Assembly (NCBI GenBank): GCA_017495105.1
Contig: JAFEIL010000337.1
Coordinates: 1-55,339, forward strand
Length of the DNA stretch: 55,339 nucleotides
Direction: 5' to 3'
Source: Emticicia sp.
GTDB lineage: Bacteria > Bacteroidota > Bacteroidia > Cytophagales > Spirosomataceae
Shown here: positions 25,595 to 33,968 of the stretch, in pieces
Position numbering within the stretch: position 1 is the first letter of the stretch
Layout: every line of letters starts with the position of its first letter
Translations under genes and position numbers: made by a program
The notes under the pieces: model-generated
Seen by the model: only the letters and a program-made list of their open reading frames with translations
Told to the model about the DNA's origin: nothing
Database searches by the model: none

Positions 25595-26479
25595 TTATTT
25601 CTTTCCAAATATTCGTTGAAATGGCCTAACGTTTTGACCAACAAAATCTTTCGGAAAATGTTCGTCGTCGGGTAAGCCAATTGGAAGATTTTCATCATCA
25701 GATGGCCAATAGTTTGTCTTGAAAATAAAGTCCCAAACACTCAAGGTGATGCCATAGTTAAAGCCTTTTGGGTGGCTTGCAGGCATATATTTGGCATGGT
25801 GCAAAAGATGCATTTGTGGGCCATTTAGTAGATATTTGAGCGAACCGAGATTTATTTTGAGATTGGCATGACCGAGTTGACCAGTGACGAGGGTAAAGAT
25901 ATGAACGATAAAAAAATCGGTCAAACCAACGCCCACCATCGCCAACGGAATGTATTCAAGACTCCGATAAATGACGTTTTCCATCCAGTGATAGCGTAGG
26001 AGAGCTGCAAACCCCATTTCTTCGGTACTGTGATGTACTTTATGGAATTCCCACATCCAATCAACATTGTGCAAAAGACGATGAATGGCCCATTGCATAA
26101 AATCCCGAAAAACGAAAATAAGGAGGATTTTTAACCAAAAAGGTAATTGCTCGATATTGATTGCTACAATATTTGTAATGCCAAAAAGCCCAAGGAAATC
26201 TTTGAATGCCTGCACGCCGACCATCGAAAGGGCATTGTAGGCAATGAGCGAAAAGAGAAAATAATTCCATAATAGATAGAATGCATCCAACCAAAAATGT
26301 TCACGAATCAAAGGCTGGTTTTTTCGCCACGGAAACATGATTTCAAGCAACCAAATAGCCAAAGAAGCCCCCACCAACCAATAAAAATAGTTGTGCCAGC
26401 TTGGATTAAGCATTTCGTTGATGAAATAACTGAAATAGCCTGTATATGCTCCTTGAATGATTTTTAGATACTTTTCCAT
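25595..26479 (-). CDS. Fatty acid hydroxylase / sterol desaturase family membrane protein
   Basis: 294 residues with four or more membrane segments. The diiron histidine boxes are present: H-R-L-L-H and H-K-V-H-H in the middle, H-L-L-H-H later. The family oxidises C-H bonds of lipids (sterols, fatty acids, carotenoids, sphingolipids), and the substrate cannot be told from sequence. It lies in the inner membrane. It is upstream of the sugar dehydrogenase gene and may share its transcript. A hairpin just upstream of its start (26494-26520, A-A-G-G-C...G-C-C-T-T) is described separately. Confidence 0.88.
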   Translation of the reverse strand: MEKYLKIIQGAYTGYFSYFINEMLNPSWHNYFYWLVGASLAIWLLEIMFPWRKNQPLIREHFWLDAFYLLWNYFLFSLIAYNALSMVGVQAFKDFLGLFGITNIVAINIEQLPFWLKILLIFVFRDFMQWAIHRLLHNVDWMWEFHKVHHSTEEMGFAALLRYHWMENVIYRSLEYIPLAMVGVGLTDFFIVHIFTLVTGQLGHANLKINLGSLKYLLNGPQMHLLHHAKYMPASHPKGFNYGITLSVWDFIFKTNYWPSDDENLPIGLPDDEHFPKDFVGQNVRPFQRIFGKK

Positions 26480-26493
26480 ATAATTTGCAAAAA

Positions 26494-26520
26494 AATAAGG
26501 CCTACGGAATATCCGAAGCC
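26494..26520. repeat. Imperfect hairpin in the hydroxylase / DUF2237 intergenic region
   Basis: AAGGC and GCCTT flank an inner CGGA-ATA-TCCG hairpin. It lies between two divergent genes, where a terminator is not expected, so it may be a small dispersed palindrome or a 5' leader element of the hydroxylase gene. Confidence 0.5.
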
Positions 26521-26746
26521 TTCATTTAAAACCCCAAAAAATGTATTTTAGTTTTCTTTTCTAGTGAGTAATATAATTCTAAATAATTTTTTTCTAATTG
26601 TTTTTTACCAAAAACTGGCAGAGTTTCATTGTTCAAAAGATTGATTTTAGCGTATTTTTGATAGAATAACCAAAAGTTCTGTACCGAAATTAAACATTTT
26701 CATATCGAAAATGTTCTTTCAATATAAGTTTTGACATTTAGCAATA

Positions 26747-27244
26747 ATGAAAATCATATTCTTGGTAATTTTGTGTGTATCGGTTTTTGCACAAAACAAA
26801 GTTTCTGTCAATCAATCGAAAGCAGGTTGTGGGCCAGTAGCCGCAAAAAAACAAATGAAAAACAACAAAATTATGATAAAGGAAGGTGAAAAAAATGTAC
26901 TCGGAACTGCCCTACAAATAGCAGGAAAATCTCCACTTACAGGTTTTTATAGAGATGGTTTTTGCTCAACTGGCGACCTCGATGCGGGCGTTCATGTGGT
27001 TGCGGCTGTGGTAACAGATAAATTTTTACAGTATTCAAAATCTTTGGGTAACGACCTAATTACGCCTTATCCGGCTTATGGATTTTCTGGATTAAAAGCA
27101 GGCGATAAATGGTGTCTTTGTGCTGTTCGTTGGAAAGAAGCCTATGAGGCGGGCGTAGCTCCATCAGTAATTTTGGAAGCAACTCATGCAAAAGCACTCG
27201 AATTTGTAACAATCGAGCAGTTGCGTAATGTCGAAAAAAAATAA
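26747..27244 (+). CDS. DUF2237 protein with a signal peptide
   Basis: 165 residues. Residues 1-16 look like a short signal peptide (M-K-I-I-F-L-V-I-L-C-V-S-V-F-A-Q). From residue about 50 on is DUF2237: N-V-L-G-T-A-L, then L-T-G-F-Y-R-D-G-F-C-S-T-G-D-L-D-A-G-V-H, G-N-D-L-I-T-P-Y-P, and W-C-L-C-A-V-R-W-K-E-A. DUF2237 proteins are usually leaderless, about 120 residues, and their function is not known. Two of the conserved Cys are kept (C-L-C); the usual C-C-x-T-G has F-C. The mature protein has one extra Cys early on (A-G-C-G-P). A bidirectional terminator follows at 27276. Confidence 0.88.
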   Translation: MKIIFLVILCVSVFAQNKVSVNQSKAGCGPVAAKKQMKNNKIMIKEGEKNVLGTALQIAGKSPLTGFYRDGFCSTGDLDAGVHVVAAVVTDKFLQYSKSLGNDLITPYPAYGFSGLKAGDKWCLCAVRWKEAYEAGVAPSVILEATHAKALEFVTIEQLRNVEKK

Positions 27245-27275
27245 TTAAGTCTTTTTTCTGCTAAAAATACCTTCC

Positions 27276-27313
27276 AAAAAATGCCCTAAAGATTGTGCTT
27301 TAGGGCATTTTTT
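27276..27313. terminator. Bidirectional terminator
   Basis: AAAAAATGCCCTAAAG (27276-27291) and CTTTAGGGCATTTTTT (27298-27313) form a 16-bp stem with the loop ATTGTG. It lies between the convergent DUF2237 and DUF2911 genes and has T-runs on both strands. Confidence 0.95.
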
Positions 27314-27338
27314 GTGAAAAAACTGTATTTTTAATTGA

Positions 27339-27917
27339 TTAGAACGAAATTGGTACTTCAACCAAAGTCATATCCCAAGCCATTTTCATGGTTATTTCTT
27401 TGTCATTGCTGCCTTTTACGCACTGAATTGAGAAGTTTTCTACTACCTCATCGGTTTTCTTTGTGGGTACGCTCACACGCAATACGTCGTTTTCTTTATT
27501 GTAGCTGTAAGCTCCCCAAAAGTCGAGGTCTTTGTTCAAAATAATTGTCCATTCGGTAGCCGTTGGAATCGCAAAAAGCGAGTATATTCCTGCTTTTACT
27601 TTCTTGCCTTGAATCGTTACATCTTGATAAAACTTTATCTCGGCCGATTCGTTAGCTCCCAAACGCCAAACTTCTCCATAAGGCACAATTTTAGTTCCGA
27701 AAACCTCACGCTCTTTTTTGGCAGGTCGACTGTAGGTTATACGCACAATAGCGGGCATATCGCCAATGAGTTTGGGAGCAAATTTGCGGTCATGAGCAAA
27801 ATTATCAGGATAATACGCCATATCCATTGGGCTTTTGTCTGTTCCTCGAAGTTTTTGTGCTTTAACTTCAATGATTATTAAGCCAAATAGGCAGAGTAAT
27901 AGCAATGTTTTTTTCAT
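27339..27917 (-). CDS. DUF2911 exported protein
   Basis: 192 residues from the ATG at 27917. An earlier in-frame Met (27950) would put eleven extra residues before the signal peptide, so the later start is preferred. The signal is M-K-K-T-L-L-L-L-C-L-F-G-L-I ending V-K-A-Q. DUF2911 features: I-T-Y-S-R-P, then P-Y-G-E-V-W-R-L-G-A-N-E-S, F-Y-Q-D-V, and G-I-Y-S-L-F-A-I-P. This is a beta-rich exported protein common in Bacteroidota, of unknown function. It follows the glycosidase gene's promoter side on the same strand (the glycosidase lies 65 bp to the right and ends before this gene starts). Confidence 0.9.
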   Translation of the reverse strand: MKKTLLLLCLFGLIIIEVKAQKLRGTDKSPMDMAYYPDNFAHDRKFAPKLIGDMPAIVRITYSRPAKKEREVFGTKIVPYGEVWRLGANESAEIKFYQDVTIQGKKVKAGIYSLFAIPTATEWTIILNKDLDFWGAYSYNKENDVLRVSVPTKKTDEVVENFSIQCVKGSNDKEITMKMAWDMTLVEVPISF

Positions 27918-27981
27918 GGTATTTGATTGATAAAGTTTAAGTTTGAACAAATATAAATGGTTGTACTGTAAAACTAATACT

Positions 27982-30168
27982 TTACTCCAAAATCAACCAA
28001 GTAAAACCCTCAGCAGGAATCGTTACATCGACGTCAATTTCGTAGTTACGGTTTAGCGTATAGCTTTTGCTTTTTCCTTCTTTTTCCCGAACCAGAACTT
28101 TGTCTGAAATCCCAGTATAATAAAGTGGCAGATTGATTTTTCGAGAAATACTTACTTTCAATGGGTTGTAGAGCATTACAAAACTTTTTTCTTTCAGATT
28201 TGGGTTAACGTGCATGATTCCGTCCCAATCTCGGCCATCGGGGCGGCGTAAATGAATAAGGTCGGAGTTTAAAATTTGGCGGTATTTTTTATACCAATCA
28301 ATCGTTTTTTTGACAATTTGCTTAGTTTCTTCTGTGTCGTAGAGGCGTGGGCCACGATAACAGGCTTGCACACCCGCACCATAATACTGCACCATTAGTT
28401 GCTCATAATCTTTCAGATGCTCGCTCAAAGGCTCTAAAACTGCCTCTGCTCCGCCACCTTGATATTTGGTGAGCGGCACAAATCCCCAACCCATCGAAGG
28501 CGTTTTTTCCCATGTACCATCAAAGATATTTTGTCGATTCAAGATTTTTTGCTGTTCACGAGAAAGTGAAAAATTTACTTCTCGATAACCCAAAGCAATT
28601 TTATGCGAACCATCCAAAAAATACCAGTCGGGAGCATTGATATACACGCCACGCTCATTGAGCCAACGGTAAAATCCTTTTTGCATTTCCATCTGCACCC
28701 ACTGCGAATCATCAAGCCCTTTGTGGCCAGGGTGTTTGGTCGAAGCACACACATCGCCAGGGTAGGGACCGTCATGTTCGAGTAAATCGAAGCCAGTTTC
28801 GGTGATAAATTTCTTTAAATTATTTAGGTAATTTATTCCCCATTGGCTTGCCAAACATGGAGCATTTCCGAAAAAAGCACCTTTGTCGGGCAAACCGGTT
28901 TTTGGGTCAATTACATCGTTTTCATCGTCAATTCTACGGCTACTAAAAAGCGAATATCCACCCAGTAGAATGCCCTTACTGTGGGCATATTCGGCCAGTT
29001 CTTTGAATTTTTTGATGTTTTCGGCACTTGCATCTTCCATGTTTAGGCCACTGCCAAAACTCAGAATTACCATTTCGTAGCCAGTTTCGGCACATTGGTC
29101 AATTGTGGTTTTCACCTTCACAGGGTCGGTACTGACTAGGTGCATGAAAATCGGATTTTGGGTAGTATATGGAAAAAGTGTGGCGTACATACGGCGGCGA
29201 GCAAGTCCGTTTCGCTCACGGTCATAATTATCCAATAACAGTTCATAACTACGAATCGACTTGTAAGTTTGATTGGGCAAAAGCTCAAAACCAATACCAA
29301 AACTTGGGTAAACCTCCAGCACACAAGGCGTTTGAAAATTATAATTGACCTGCGAAGTATAGCTCGAATCAATTTTCCAGTGCGTGGCTTGGTCGGATAA
29401 CTCATAACGCATGGCATTATTAAAAGCGTAGTTGTTTTCGATATAAATCCGTTGAGGTTTTTTCATTTGTTCGGGGCTGCCTACTACGGCCGATTCCTCT
29501 TCGGGAGTTGCGAGTAATTCATTAACCAATTGGTTGATTTTTAGCGATTTATCTCCTTTGTTTTCAACGCTAACCCATTTACAAATCGTCGGAATATTAT
29601 CAAAAATCTCGTAGTGTACCGAAACCAAAACACCTTTCAGTTCAGGTAAAATCGACTCAAAAATCAATTCTAATTCTTTGCCTTTGGGATTTTGCTGATT
29701 CATAGCCCAAGTGCGAGATTTAAAATTTACATGTGGAGTTAAAGGGTTAATTTTAAAGGTTTTATACTGAAAATCCTGCGGTTTGCTTTCTAATTTTTCA
29801 ATCCATTCTGTGAGCAAATAGGCATGTTCTTTTTGACCGTAAAGGCCGCCTATATTATATGTTTTGCCATCAATCGTGATGCGTGCTTCGGGGCGAACTG
29901 AACGAATAAACTGCTCGTTGGTTCGGAGATTTTTGAAGTCAATCGTAGCAGCATTGGGCGAAATTCGGATTTGGCGTTTGAGTAAACCATTCGACAGAAC
30001 AATGTCTTTTCCGCTACTTGTTTGATAGATTTCTGCCTTGAAATTTTGCTTTGAAATTAACCAATCGGTACTCGGTTTAACTTCTTGATAAAGTGGGAGT
30101 TGTGAAGGTTGAAAGATTTGAGCAAAGCTGAGATTGATGCCGATAAAAAGTAAAAAAAGGAGTTTCAT
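27982..30168 (-). CDS. Exported glycosidase, alpha-galactosidase-like (clan GH-D type barrel)
   Basis: 728 residues with a signal peptide (ends S-F-A-Q, about residue 16). A beta-sandwich N-terminal half (to about residue 340) precedes a TIM-barrel half. In the barrel, V-I-L-S-F-G-S-G-L and K-G-I-L-L-G-G-Y-S-L-F are strand-type motifs of GH36/GH27 enzymes. F-D-L-L-E-H-D-G-P-Y likely holds the nucleophile Asp. L-R-R-P-D-G-R-D-W-D-G and the C-terminal beta domain follow. The exact GH family is not clear to me; the substrate probably carries alpha-linked sugars. It may share a transcript with the DUF2911 gene and is divergent from the helicase gene. No sus-type genes are adjacent. Confidence 0.65.
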   Translation of the reverse strand: MKLLFLLFIGINLSFAQIFQPSQLPLYQEVKPSTDWLISKQNFKAEIYQTSSGKDIVLSNGLLKRQIRISPNAATIDFKNLRTNEQFIRSVRPEARITIDGKTYNIGGLYGQKEHAYLLTEWIEKLESKPQDFQYKTFKINPLTPHVNFKSRTWAMNQQNPKGKELELIFESILPELKGVLVSVHYEIFDNIPTICKWVSVENKGDKSLKINQLVNELLATPEEESAVVGSPEQMKKPQRIYIENNYAFNNAMRYELSDQATHWKIDSSYTSQVNYNFQTPCVLEVYPSFGIGFELLPNQTYKSIRSYELLLDNYDRERNGLARRRMYATLFPYTTQNPIFMHLVSTDPVKVKTTIDQCAETGYEMVILSFGSGLNMEDASAENIKKFKELAEYAHSKGILLGGYSLFSSRRIDDENDVIDPKTGLPDKGAFFGNAPCLASQWGINYLNNLKKFITETGFDLLEHDGPYPGDVCASTKHPGHKGLDDSQWVQMEMQKGFYRWLNERGVYINAPDWYFLDGSHKIALGYREVNFSLSREQQKILNRQNIFDGTWEKTPSMGWGFVPLTKYQGGGAEAVLEPLSEHLKDYEQLMVQYYGAGVQACYRGPRLYDTEETKQIVKKTIDWYKKYRQILNSDLIHLRRPDGRDWDGIMHVNPNLKEKSFVMLYNPLKVSISRKINLPLYYTGISDKVLVREKEGKSKSYTLNRNYEIDVDVTIPAEGFTWLILE

Positions 30169-30288
30169 TGTTTATCAATTTTGTAAGGTTGAAGGTTTGG
30201 TAAAGTTAAGATTTAATAGTAAAAAAGCCAATAAATTGATTTGAACTATTGATTTTCGACTGAAATCGTATCGTTGCCTTATTTTCCG

Positions 30289-30296
30289 TACCTTTG
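30289..30296 (+). promoter_or_regulatory. Candidate -7 element TACCTTTG
   Basis: TAnnTTTG match, 24 bases before the TTG start of the DEAD-box helicase gene. The -33 element is not clear. Confidence 0.45.
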
Positions 30297-30320
30297 TAGC
30301 TCAAATAATACAAAAGAGTT

Positions 30321-31430
30321 TTGGAAACATTCAAACAAATCGGCGTAACAGAAAATTTAATTAAGGCTTTGGCCGAAATGAAAATTACGAATCCAACCGA
30401 AATTCAGGAAAAAGCGATTCCGTTTTTGCTAAAAAACACATCTGATTTTATTGGTCAAGCCCAAACGGGTACAGGAAAAACCATCGCATTCGGCATACCT
30501 TTATTACAAAAAATTAATCCAAACGACAAGCATATTCAAGCCTTGATTTTGTCGCCCACGAGAGAGCTTTGTCAGCAAATTGCCAAGCAATTGTTTAAAA
30601 TGACCAAATATACCGAAAAGGTATTTGTGGAAGCAGTGTTTGGTGGAGAATGGATTGAAATTCAGATTAAAAACCTCCAACGCCCAACCCAAATTGTGGT
30701 AGCCACTCCAGGACGTTTGATTGATTTATTGCAAAAAGGAGCTATTGATTTAACTCACGTAAAAACCATCGTACTTGATGAAGCTGACGAAATGTTAAGT
30801 ATGGGTTTTAAAGATGATATAGATGCTGTTTTAGCGAAAATACATAAGAATAGCAATACGTGGCTTTTCTCTGCAACACTTCCAAATGAGTTACAAAGCT
30901 TGATTTTGAAGTATATGTCGCCCGATTTACATACCGTTCAAGTAAGTAAAACTGAGGTTGTCAATGGCTTGATTGAACACCAGTTTTTTATCAGTGAAAT
31001 TTCAGAAAAATTTGAATATTTGGTACAATTTCTTCAATCGCAAGGTGCTGCACGAGGAATTGTTTTTTGTCGAACAAAGGCTGATGCTCAGGCAGTTACG
31101 AGAAAGTTAATTGCTAAAAAGTTTTTAGCAGATGCCATTCATGGTGATTTAGAACAACGTGACCGTGAGAAAGTAATGCGAGCTTTTAAGAACAAAAAAG
31201 TGCAAATTTTGGTAGCTACCGACATCGCAGCAAGAGGAATAGATGTCGAAGGATTGGCTTACGTAGCCCATTATCAGTTACCTGACCAAATGGAATATTA
31301 CACTCACCGAAGCGGCCGAACTGCTCGTGCGGGCAAGCGAGGAATCTCAATCAGTTTTGTTTCAAAAGATGATTTGAAAATGATTACGCAAATCGAAAAA
31401 ACGCTAAAAATTAAGTTTACAAAAATTTAA
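30321..31430 (+). CDS. DEAD-box RNA helicase (core only)
   Basis: 369 residues, essentially the two RecA domains with no C-terminal extension. Motifs in order: Q motif F-K-Q-I-G-V-T with N-P-T-E-I-Q, motif I A-Q-T-G-T-G-K-T (47-54), P-T-R-E-L, T-P-G-R, DEAD (153-156), SAT (184-186), G-I-V-F-C-R-T, T-D-I-A-A-R-G-I-D, and H-R-S-G-R-T-A-R-A-G-K. The initiation codon is TTG at 30321; no upstream ATG fits, and the Q-motif aromatic residue is only three codons in. It unwinds RNA, and the cold-shock or ribosome-assembly role is inference. No RNA-binding tail is seen, so it may be a CshB/RhlE-like or partner-dependent form. Confidence 0.95.
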   Translation: METFKQIGVTENLIKALAEMKITNPTEIQEKAIPFLLKNTSDFIGQAQTGTGKTIAFGIPLLQKINPNDKHIQALILSPTRELCQQIAKQLFKMTKYTEKVFVEAVFGGEWIEIQIKNLQRPTQIVVATPGRLIDLLQKGAIDLTHVKTIVLDEADEMLSMGFKDDIDAVLAKIHKNSNTWLFSATLPNELQSLILKYMSPDLHTVQVSKTEVVNGLIEHQFFISEISEKFEYLVQFLQSQGAARGIVFCRTKADAQAVTRKLIAKKFLADAIHGDLEQRDREKVMRAFKNKKVQILVATDIAARGIDVEGLAYVAHYQLPDQMEYYTHRSGRTARAGKRGISISFVSKDDLKMITQIEKTLKIKFTKI

Positions 31431-31445
31431 AAAGTCTTTAGTAGG

Positions 31446-31511
31446 CAGTTTTCAATGGGCAGTCTTCAGTAAGCAGTCGTTTCTACGCTGCCAACTGAAG
31501 ACTGAAAACTG
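31446..31511. terminator. Inverted low-complexity repeat between convergent genes
   Basis: CAGTCTTCAGT (31460-31470) pairs perfectly with ACTGAAGACTG (31494-31504), and the flanking CAGTTTTCA and TGAAAACTG extend the arms. It lies between the helicase and the sugar isomerase genes, which converge here, so a terminator function is plausible even without a T-run. Confidence 0.6.
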
Positions 31512-31532
31512 TCAACTGGAAACCGTTGACTA

Positions 31533-32423
31533 TTACGCAATATCACAAATCGTAACGCCTTGTTTGAGAGATGCGAGTGCGTCGGGGCGTTTTGGTACAA
31601 ATTCTTGTCCGACAAAACCTTTATAGCCAGTTTCTACGATTGCACGCATAATGGCTGGGTAATTTAATTCTTGTGTATCATCAATTTCGGCACGACCTGG
31701 TACGCCTCCAGTGTGATAGTGCGAGAAATATTTGTGAGACTTTTTAATCGTTGCGATTACGTCGCCTTCCATGATTTGCATGTGGTAAATATCATAAAGC
31801 AACTTAAATCTATCTGAGCCAACTTTATCGCACAATGCAATGCCCCATTTGGTAGTATCGCACATATAATCTTTGTGGTTTACTTTACTATTGAGCAACT
31901 CCATCGTTACGGTAATGCCGTATTTTTCGGCAGAAGGCATCAATCTTTTTAAGCCTATAGCACAGTTTTCGAGTCCTTGTTCGTCTGACATTCCTCTACG
32001 ATTTCCCGAAAAACAGATAACTTTATCCAAACCTGCTTCCTTTAATTTAGGAAAAATTTCTTCGTAGCTTTTTACCAATTCATCGTGCAGTTTGAGGTCA
32101 TTAAAACCATCGTTGATGCCTTTTCCTGCACCCCATGGCATGGCACAAGTCAAGCCATATTTCTTTAGAATTGGCCATTCTTCTGGGCCTTGTAGCTCGA
32201 TTGATTTGATTCCCATCGCAACGGCTGCTTTGCAAAGGTCTTCTAAAGGAGTTTTTGCATAACACCAGCGACAAACCGAATGATTGATTTTGCCGTTTAG
32301 GTCAGCACCGAGTGCTTTTTCGTTGGCTGCGAAAACCTCGCTGAATGTCATAGGAGAAAAAGCCACGGCTGTTCCTCCAACAATATTTTTGAGTGCTGAG
32401 CGGCGTGATGAATTTGAATTCAT
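31533..32423 (-). CDS. Tat-exported sugar isomerase/epimerase (hydroxypyruvate isomerase-like)
   Basis: 296 residues. The N-terminus (S-S-R-R-S-A-L-K then a hydrophobic stretch) is a twin-arginine-type signal. The rest is an AP endonuclease 2-like TIM barrel: S-I-E-L-Q-G-P, V-I-C-F-S-G-N-R, V-T-M-E-L-L-N-S-K with the metal-binding Glu, L-L-Y-D-I-Y-H-M-Q, H-Y-H-T-G-G-V-P-G-R and the late G-Q-E-F-V-P Glu. Similarity to hydroxypyruvate isomerase is clear, but the true substrate in the periplasm is not known. It lies at the end of the leftward cluster, 184 bp after the AGE-family gene. Confidence 0.85.
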   Translation of the reverse strand: MNSNSSRRSALKNIVGGTAVAFSPMTFSEVFAANEKALGADLNGKINHSVCRWCYAKTPLEDLCKAAVAMGIKSIELQGPEEWPILKKYGLTCAMPWGAGKGINDGFNDLKLHDELVKSYEEIFPKLKEAGLDKVICFSGNRRGMSDEQGLENCAIGLKRLMPSAEKYGITVTMELLNSKVNHKDYMCDTTKWGIALCDKVGSDRFKLLYDIYHMQIMEGDVIATIKKSHKYFSHYHTGGVPGRAEIDDTQELNYPAIMRAIVETGYKGFVGQEFVPKRPDALASLKQGVTICDIA

Positions 32424-32607
32424 TTTTGTAAGTTTTTGGTTGAATGATTGAGGTCGTTAATTTAATGAATTTGTTTGAATCATCCTTCATGTGGTTTGTA
32501 ATAAAGTGTATAAGGTGACTTAATTATCCAAAGCTATTAGTCGATATGACTTCAATATTGCTAAAAACATCTAATTGGATAGTTGTCTATTGATTATACA
32601 AACCTAA

Positions 32608-33876
32608 TTACTCTTCTAATAACTTATTCAACCTAACCACCGACTGCACCATTGCTCGCACATCGTGGTAGTTGATTTTCCAAGAATGGCTCATGTGTCG
32701 CCAAATTGGTTCGCCTTGACGAGTCATTAGTGGCCACCATTCGCCCAGTTTATGATTAATCATTTTATCAAATACAAAACGATGAATATTGACGTAAGCA
32801 TTCCAGTATTTTTCGTCTTTTAGATAGCGGTAAGCATCCAACATTCCGATAAGCATTTCTGCTTGTTGCCAAAACTCTTTTTCTCGGTCATAGACCTCTC
32901 CAGCGTGTGAACCTTCTACAAAAACGCCACCAAATTCCCAATCTACACCGTTATCTACCGAGTGACTAAATGATTTTTGTATTTGGTCGTGGTGAATATC
33001 ATACGGTAATTTCAGAATGTCGAGGGCGTGCATTAATAGCCACGCAAATTCGGCATTGTGACCGTAGCTAGTGTTATCTTCAGCAGCGGCTTTTTGACCA
33101 TCTTCGCTGAATCTGTCCCAACCCCAAACGATGTCAAATTTTATTTGTGGAGCAACCGACCAATCGGCCCAAAACTGCGGAATACCAGTGCCATATTGTG
33201 GGTGCATGATTTTCTTCGTCAGCAACTCGATAGATTCCAATAATTTACGGCGGTGTACTTGCTTACCCGTACATTCATAAAGCGTTGTGAAGGCTTCCAT
33301 TAGGTGCATGTGAGCATCGAGCGTTTTGCGGTCGCCACCTGCTGGGCCAGCACCTTTCAAATCCCAATTTCGGTGAAACATTTCCCAATAGCCACCATAA
33401 TGCGTATCAACTACGTGTTTTTGTAGTAAATCGAATACTTTTTCTGCATATTCTTGACCACGAGGGTCGCCAGTAGCAAGAGTATATTCGCTAAGACTAT
33501 AAATAGCAAAACTGTGCCCATAAACGATTTTTTCGTCAATTACTACCTCGCCTTTGCGATTCATCATCCAGTAGAAACCGCCGTGTTCTTCATCCCACAT
33601 TTTATTGAGTAGAAAATCAACACCGTGGCGAGCCATTTCAGCCAGTTTTCCATCGCCATATCCAGCACGATGTGCCGAAGAATAAGTGAAAACCGAACGA
33701 GATTGGGCAATCAAAGATTTTTCGTCTTCGCCCGAATCATTTCCAAATTCATCAAAATGAGTTAAAAAGCCACCGTATTGCGTGTCAACGGTGCGGGAAA
33801 TCCAAAAAGGTAAAAGGCCATTGTTGAGATAATCGACGATTTCGTCTCGCAGTTCTCGAGCATTAGAAGGATTCAT
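32608..33876 (-). CDS. AGE-family epimerase (cellobiose 2-epimerase or N-acylglucosamine 2-epimerase type)
   Basis: 422 residues, cytosolic, with an (alpha/alpha)6 barrel. Repeated signatures: R-S-V-F-T-Y-S-S-A-H-R, G-G-F-Y-W-M-M, Y-G-H-S-F-A-I-Y-S-L-S-E-Y (catalytic His region), D-A-H-M-H-L-M-E-A-F-T, Y-G-H-N-A-E-F-A-W-L-L and the late H-S-W-K-I-N-Y-H. The text is nearer to cellobiose 2-epimerases than to RnBP-type enzymes, but this is by eye. It epimerises C2 of a glucosyl unit in a disaccharide or of an N-acylamino sugar. It sits between the PfkB kinase and the sugar isomerase on the same strand, suggesting a sugar-processing cluster. Confidence 0.85.
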   Translation of the reverse strand: MNPSNARELRDEIVDYLNNGLLPFWISRTVDTQYGGFLTHFDEFGNDSGEDEKSLIAQSRSVFTYSSAHRAGYGDGKLAEMARHGVDFLLNKMWDEEHGGFYWMMNRKGEVVIDEKIVYGHSFAIYSLSEYTLATGDPRGQEYAEKVFDLLQKHVVDTHYGGYWEMFHRNWDLKGAGPAGGDRKTLDAHMHLMEAFTTLYECTGKQVHRRKLLESIELLTKKIMHPQYGTGIPQFWADWSVAPQIKFDIVWGWDRFSEDGQKAAAEDNTSYGHNAEFAWLLMHALDILKLPYDIHHDQIQKSFSHSVDNGVDWEFGGVFVEGSHAGEVYDREKEFWQQAEMLIGMLDAYRYLKDEKYWNAYVNIHRFVFDKMINHKLGEWWPLMTRQGEPIWRHMSHSWKINYHDVRAMVQSVVRLNKLLEE

Positions 33877-33968
33877 TTTAAATAGTTTTATAGAGGTTGA
33901 ATAGTTATTAATGTATAATTGATAATGTAAATTTTTTTACACGAAATAGACAATTATTTTACTTCATT

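Noticed and set aside
25528-25740. 70-codon minus-strand open frame between hydroxylase and dehydrogenase genes
   Set aside because: Overlaps the end of the hydroxylase gene in another frame; no domain.
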